Shown in pieces: positions 59,950 to 64,000 of a DNA stretch of 64,000 nt. The notes beneath the pieces were generated by a model. That model was given only the letters and a program-made list of their open reading frames with translations, was not told where the DNA came from and ran no database searches. The position numbers were made by a program, and so were the translations under genes. The stretch comes from Candidatus Methylopumilus turicensis (GTDB lineage Bacteria > Pseudomonadota > Gammaproteobacteria > Burkholderiales > Methylophilaceae): positions 1,488,001-1,552,000 of the forward strand of contig NZ_LN794158.1 in the NCBI RefSeq assembly GCF_000953015.1. Reading direction: 5' to 3'. Every line of letters starts with the position of its first letter. Within the stretch, counting starts at the first letter, position 1.

Positions 59950-60867
59950 CTAGATCGGCTTATCTACTTTCTCACCTTGTGTTTTCTCACGTGCCTTTTT
60001 CTCTAGACTATCACCAATCACAACCGGTGAACGTGGAATACCATAATCGTTAAGAATCTTATCAATATCAGCCTGACGATTCACAATTGCTTTATTTAGC
60101 TCTTCAACACGCGCTTTATCTTTGTTGCGCACGCCGATTGAAATGTTCCAGTTTTCTTTACCTTTAACGTTTTTATCTTCGTATTCAGGAATTGGATTCA
60201 TGACCAGTGGCACTGTTGATTTCTTTACAAAATAGCCAGCAATCGGACCCCAAACAATCGCTACATCAATATCACCTTTTGCTAAGTCATCAATCAATTG
60301 ACTTGGTGGAAAATTCAGATCGCGCTGTAGACGATATGGGCGAGCATTACCCATTAAGTTATTATCAGCGAGCGGACGTGTTGGTGGACTTTGACCAATG
60401 ATGCCAATCACCCCTTTTCTTAGATCGGCCGAATCCCAATCTGTAATATTGTAGCCACTGCTTTTACGATAAACAAACACATAACCTGAACGATAATATG
60501 GAATAGATGTGCGCATTGAATCATTATCCGATGTGGTACTCATGACGTAGTCACAACGGTTCGCATTGAGTGTATTTCTTAAAAAACCTTGGCGGTAATA
60601 AGCGTATTGATACGAAATCTTCTTACCTAATTCTTTTGCTAGGACTTCAGCAATTTTGTCTTCAAAACCTTCTTGTTTGCTGTTTGAGTAAGGCATATTG
60701 TCAGGATCTGCACAGACTTTAAATTCTGTTGGATCTTCAACACGACGAACTTCACCAATACGACCTTCATCAGGATTAATTGCTGGAATATCTGGCATAT
60801 CTGCAGCAAGCACGTTGCCTACGACAACACTACTCAACAACATTGACAGTAATAGGTTTTTTAACAT
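59950..60867 (-). CDS. xoxJ: XoxJ, periplasmic binding-protein-like maturation factor
   Basis: 305 residues with a signal peptide (~1-21, GNVLAAD) and a family 3 solute-binding fold (FKVCADPDNMPYSNSKQEGFEDKIAEVL is split here at CADPDNMPYS). Members sit beside PQQ alcohol dehydrogenases and are thought to help fold or activate them rather than to import a solute; structural work on a homologue suggested binding of an unfolded XoxF segment. It follows xoxF after a terminator, ahead of xoxG. Confidence 0.92.
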   Translation of the reverse strand: MLKNLLLSMLLSSVVVGNVLAADMPDIPAINPDEGRIGEVRRVEDPTEFKVCADPDNMPYSNSKQEGFEDKIAEVLAKELGKKISYQYAYYRQGFLRNTLNANRCDYVMSTTSDNDSMRTSIPYYRSGYVFVYRKSSGYNITDWDSADLRKGVIGIIGQSPPTRPLADNNLMGNARPYRLQRDLNFPPSQLIDDLAKGDIDVAIVWGPIAGYFVKKSTVPLVMNPIPEYEDKNVKGKENWNISIGVRNKDKARVEELNKAIVNRQADIDKILNDYGIPRSPVVIGDSLEKKAREKTQGEKVDKPI

Positions 60868-60902
60868 TTGATCTTCCTTTATTCGTTAGATTGCATAAAT
60901 CT

Positions 60903-60938
60903 AAAACTAAAAAAACACCCCGCCGAAGCGGGGTGTTT
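60903..60938 (-). terminator. Intrinsic terminator between xoxF and xoxJ
   Basis: ACACCCCGC-CGAA-GCGGGGTGT, a GC-rich 9-bp stem capped by a stable CGAA/TTCG loop, followed on the minus strand by TTTTTTAGTTTT. It likely keeps xoxF mRNA far more abundant than xoxJ-xoxG. Confidence 0.93.
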
Positions 60939-60950
60939 ATATGACAAACT

Positions 60951-60965
60951 AACTAACGGTTAGTT
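60951..60965. other. 15-bp perfect palindrome downstream of xoxF
   Basis: AACTAAC-G-GTTAGTT lies between the xoxF stop and its terminator. Could extend the 3' hairpin system; no known regulator motif is recognised. Confidence 0.45.
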
Positions 60966-60992
60966 CTATAACTACAGTTTTTCAACTATAAA

Positions 60993-62870
60993 TTATAGGC
61001 TGAACACGTTCAATGCACCGCCGCCAGGAGCAGCGTTGTATTTTGTCAATTCAGCATAACCACCAGCAGCGCCAAGAGCGTCTGTTGGGTTAGTCATACC
61101 AAGGTTCATCGCAACACCAGCCCAGCCACCGATACCTGATAGCACGCCAACGTATTGTTTACCTTTGTTACCGTATGTGAATGCATTACCAATCACGCCA
61201 GAACCAACTTGGAATTTCCAAAGTTCTTTACCTGATTGTGCATCAACAGCCTTGAACCAACGATCAAGAGTACCGTAGAAAACTAAGTCTGAAGCAGTTG
61301 TTAATACACCACCCCATGCTGAGAATTTCTCTTTGTTGTACCAAACTGATTTACCCTTGATTGGATCCCAAGCAGTGAAACCACCCATTACGCCATCTGG
61401 ACCAGCAAACATAGTCAATGTAGCGCCAACCCATGGTTGACCAGCAACATATTTAGATTCAACTGGCTCGTATGTCATACATACGTGGTTCAATGGAATG
61501 TACATTAAACCAGTTTTTGGTGAGTAAGCAGCTGGTTGTTGATCTTTAGTACCCAAAGCAGCTGGACAAACGCCTTTTGCATTGTAGTCTTGGTGAGTTG
61601 AAGCTGTAGCCAATTTGTTTGGCACACCAGTTTTCAAATCGATGTCGCTAGCCCAGTTCACGAATGAGTGAACTTTGTTTGCAACAACTAAAGTACCATT
61701 TGAAGCTTCCCATGTGTAAACGAAGCCGTTACGGTCCATGTGGTTAGCGTATGTTTTGCCACCTTTGTCGAACAAGATAACTTCGTTAATACCGTCGTAA
61801 TCCCACTCGTCATGTGGAGTCATTTGCATGCCCCATTTAGCCATACCAGTATCTACATCACGTGCAAATACAGTCATTGACCACTTGTTGTCACCTGGAC
61901 GTACGTCTGGGTTCCAAACTGATGGGTTACCTGTACCGTAGTACACTAAGTTTGACTTAGCGTCGTATGGGTACCAACCCCACACTGAACCACCACCATG
62001 TTGCCAACCATCTTTAACTGCTTGTGGTTTCAACCATGTTTTAACGCCTAGGTCTTTTTCACCAACTTTTAACTTGTCGTTAGCGATTTTCTTGAAAGAA
62101 CCACCTAGTTTGTTACCACCGTTAACATCTTCGTATACTGACAAAGCTGAATATTGTGGATTTTCTTTGTTGAAGTCAGCACCGATCAACATTTCTGAAT
62201 CTGGACCTGTTGAGTATGCTTTCCATGCCAATGAACCGTCTTTGATGTTGTAAGCTGCCATGAAGCAACGAACACCGAACTCAGCACCAGAACAACCAAC
62301 TAAAACTTTGTCCTTGATTACGTGAGCAGCGTTTGTGTTAGTAGCGCCAACTTTTGGATCAACGTTCTTAACATCCCATACTTTTTTGCCTGTCTTAGCA
62401 TCAAGAGCAACTAAAGTACCGTCGTTTTGGTTCAAGAAAATCTTGCCATCACCGTAACCTAGACCACGTGAAACGTTGTCGCAGCAAAGAACTGCTTGAA
62501 CTGATGGGTCTTGTTTAGGGAAATATGACCAAACGATTTTTTGATTGTCGTTCAAATCAAGAGCGTAGATGTTGTTTGGGAATGCTGTATGTACATACAT
62601 CATGTTACCAACAACAACTGGTGAACCTTCATGACCACGGTTTACACCAGTAGCGAATGTCCAAGCAGCTTTAACGTTTTTAACGTTGCCCTTGTTGATT
62701 TGTGCTAATGCTGAATAACCTTGGTTATTGTGTTGGCCACGTGGATGTGCCCAGTTGTTAGCATCTTTCATTGCAGCTTCTTGATCAGCAGCAGCAGAAG
62801 CTACCATTGGCATAGCCAATGATGCACCAACTACTAGACCTAAAGCTAGATTGATTTTACTCATCTTCAT
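60993..62870 (-). CDS. xoxF: Lanthanide-dependent PQQ methanol dehydrogenase XoxF
   Basis: Periplasmic quinoprotein oxidising methanol (and possibly formaldehyde), passing electrons to XoxG. The 625 residues have a signal peptide (~1-26, ASAAAD), eight-bladed propeller repeats, and the vicinal disulfide Cys129-Cys130 over PQQ. In DEWDYDG, Asp357 is the catalytic base and Asp359 is the extra aspartate that marks lanthanide-binding XoxF; calcium MxaF has Ala there. GGAG lies 8 nt before the ATG. It has its own promoter candidate and terminator. Which Xox clade it belongs to needs a tree; XoxF4 is likely for this family of organisms. Confidence 0.97.
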   Translation of the reverse strand: MKMSKINLALGLVVGASLAMPMVASAAADQEAAMKDANNWAHPRGQHNNQGYSALAQINKGNVKNVKAAWTFATGVNRGHEGSPVVVGNMMYVHTAFPNNIYALDLNDNQKIVWSYFPKQDPSVQAVLCCDNVSRGLGYGDGKIFLNQNDGTLVALDAKTGKKVWDVKNVDPKVGATNTNAAHVIKDKVLVGCSGAEFGVRCFMAAYNIKDGSLAWKAYSTGPDSEMLIGADFNKENPQYSALSVYEDVNGGNKLGGSFKKIANDKLKVGEKDLGVKTWLKPQAVKDGWQHGGGSVWGWYPYDAKSNLVYYGTGNPSVWNPDVRPGDNKWSMTVFARDVDTGMAKWGMQMTPHDEWDYDGINEVILFDKGGKTYANHMDRNGFVYTWEASNGTLVVANKVHSFVNWASDIDLKTGVPNKLATASTHQDYNAKGVCPAALGTKDQQPAAYSPKTGLMYIPLNHVCMTYEPVESKYVAGQPWVGATLTMFAGPDGVMGGFTAWDPIKGKSVWYNKEKFSAWGGVLTTASDLVFYGTLDRWFKAVDAQSGKELWKFQVGSGVIGNAFTYGNKGKQYVGVLSGIGGWAGVAMNLGMTNPTDALGAAGGYAELTKYNAAPGGGALNVFSL

Positions 62871-63008
62871 TTTTAAATCTCCAAAGTGGTAAGTACTAAG
62901 GGTTAACTACAAATGACTCCTAAAATTGCGAGTTTCACATTTATATTATGTGATTAACCTCATTATTTTATTCGTCACTTTCGCCTCACGTAATGTGGGC
63001 GCATTGAG

Positions 63009-63037
63009 ATATTAGATCAGTCAAAAATGATTTGCAA
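63009..63037 (-). promoter_or_regulatory. Predicted xoxF promoter
   Basis: Minus strand TTGCAA, 17-bp spacer, TAATAT. The start site would be near 63002, giving a ~130-nt leader for xoxF. It directly follows the TGTAAAT/TGTTAAC repeat pair. Confidence 0.55.
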
Positions 63038-63043
63038 TAGATT

Positions 63044-63061
63044 GTTAACAATTTATTTACA
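63044..63061 (-). promoter_or_regulatory. 11-bp direct repeat upstream of the xoxF promoter
   Basis: The minus strand reads TGTAAAT-AAAT-TGTTAAC: two similar 7-bp half-sites with a 4-bp spacer, ending 6 bp before the -35 box. Spacing and sequence resemble the TGTTAAA repeats upstream of pqqU (50267-50321). The position suits an activator of the OmpR/PhoB type. Confidence 0.45.
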
Positions 63062-63132
63062 ATTAATTGAAAAAAATTTATTCATCATTTTTGACGATGT
63101 TATCATATCTAAAATAAATGAAAATAATCAAC

Positions 63133-64000
63133 ATGAAAGCACTTTTTCCGATGCAATTAACAAGCTTTAATTTATTCCCCGAATTGGTTACATTTCATTC
63201 TGATCAGTTGATTGTTACCAAAAAACATGCCGTTTATTACGAAGAATGTGGAAATCCAGACGGTTTTCCTGTTGTTTTTTTACATGGCGGTCCAGGCAGC
63301 GGTTGCAATCCATCTCAAAGACGTTTTTTTGACCCTAGCTTTTACCGCATCATTCTGCTCGATCAGCGCGGTTGCGGAAGGAGCACGCCGCTTGGCTGTA
63401 TAGAAGAAAATGATACCGACGCGCTTGTCAGCGACATTGAAGCGCTTAAGCAACATTTAGGAATTAACAAATGGTTGGTATTTGGTGGCTCGTGGGGGAG
63501 TACGCTTGCACTGGCTTATGCGATTGCCCATCCAAATTCAGTCAGCGGTTTAATTCTGCGTGGTATCTTTTTAAGCAGGCCGAGTGAACTAGATTGGTTT
63601 TTGGGGGAAGTCAAAAGCTTTTATCCTGAAAGCTGGGAAAAACTCCTTAGCTTTTTACCCATCGATGAACAATCAAGCCCGCTTAAGGCATATGGATCGC
63701 GAGTATTTTCAGACGACATCAGCATTGCTGGCCCAGCAGCATTAACTTGGAATGCTTTTGAAAGCAGCATCATGTCCTTATTACCCCGAGTAAGTTCATC
63801 AGAAAACACTACCCCAGTCGAGATTGAAGTTGCGCGGGCAAGAGTCCAAATTCATTACATCCTGAATCAGTGCTTTGTTGGCCATCGAGATTTACTCATA
63901 GAGGCCCGTTCACTCCGTCACATTCCGACGACTATTATTCAAGGTCGCTATGATATGGTTTGTCCACCAATCAGTGCCTGGGAGCTTAAAAAAGCCATGC
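63133..64000 (+). CDS. pip: Prolyl iminopeptidase, 3' end cut by window edge
   Basis: Alpha/beta hydrolase releasing N-terminal proline from peptides in the cytosol. 289 codons are visible of an expected ~315. The oxyanion segment VVFLHGGPGSGCNPSQRRFF, DQRGCGRSTP, and nucleophile elbow GGSWGSTLALAYA are S33-family signatures; the catalytic Asp region GRYDMVCPP is near the cut end, and the His lies outside. ATG at 63133 opens the frame; a GTG or other start was not needed. It is divergent from xoxF and probably unrelated in function. Confidence 0.93.
   Translation, partial: MKALFPMQLTSFNLFPELVTFHSDQLIVTKKHAVYYEECGNPDGFPVVFLHGGPGSGCNPSQRRFFDPSFYRIILLDQRGCGRSTPLGCIEENDTDALVSDIEALKQHLGINKWLVFGGSWGSTLALAYAIAHPNSVSGLILRGIFLSRPSELDWFLGEVKSFYPESWEKLLSFLPIDEQSSPLKAYGSRVFSDDISIAGPAALTWNAFESSIMSLLPRVSSSENTTPVEIEVARARVQIHYILNQCFVGHRDLLIEARSLRHIPTTIIQGRYDMVCPPISAWELKKAM

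Overview
The window is a continuous, gene-dense stretch of a moderately AT-rich chromosome. It most resembles a methylotrophic betaproteobacterium of the Methylophilaceae (Methylotenera-like). This rests on a lanthanide-type XoxF methanol dehydrogenase with XoxJ and XoxG, no MxaF in view, a tkt-gap-pgk block, betaproteobacterial families such as DUF3579, and the complete dcw order. No phage, insertion sequence, CRISPR array, tRNA or 16S/23S/5S rRNA gene was recognised. The genus is an inference.

Layout. 0-3.8 kb (minus): transketolase, GAPDH and a cut-off phosphoglycerate kinase; tkt has a leader with a terminator-like hairpin, and a real-looking terminator separates tkt from gap. 4-9.4 kb: a thioredoxin-like protein, rsmE, an unusual HTH-N-acetylglutamate synthase fusion, argB, a HAD nucleotidase and slmA. 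9.4-13.7 kb (minus): cca, an NDUFA9-like reductase, a soluble lytic transglycosylase and a 52-residue membrane protein. 13.7-32.5 kb (minus): the division and cell wall cluster in the order mraZ-rsmH-ftsL-ftsI-murE-murF-mraY-murD-ftsW-murG-murC-murB-ddl-ftsQ-ftsA-ftsZ-lpxC, mostly with 1-10 bp overlaps, driven by a promoter followed by a three-repeat MraZ box.

32.9-42.4 kb: RNase P RNA, ung, a pyrC carrying an in-frame palindromic repeat, then the enterobacterial-type block rsmI / lpoA-yraN-diaA-dolP, a DUF3579 gene, tlpA-like, trxA, rho and rpmE. 42.4-48 kb: an ArnT-like glycosyltransferase, the molybdenum cofactor operon moaA-mobA-mobB-moeA, and a VOC protein.

48-63 kb is the most distinctive part and looks like a quinoprotein support region. 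It has a TonB-dependent receptor resembling the E. coli PQQ importer PqqU (YncD), a SoxYZ-like carrier with a GGCGG swinging-arm motif, a cytochrome b561 with a cysteine tail, a SoxH-like metallo-hydrolase and a TonB protein. After a short housekeeping block (bcp, phoH-like, lplT) come xoxF, xoxJ, a periplasmic XoxG-type cytochrome c, a lipoprotein paralogue of it, and an NDH-2-type oxidoreductase. The suggested logic is cofactor capture (PqqU/TonB), methanol oxidation (XoxF), maturation (XoxJ), electron transfer (the cytochromes) and an uncharacterised thiol-carrier/hydrolase pair. The regions upstream of pqqU and xoxF share 11-bp-spaced TGTNAA-type direct repeats, the geometry of OmpR/PhoB-family operators. 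The window ends inside a prolyl iminopeptidase gene.
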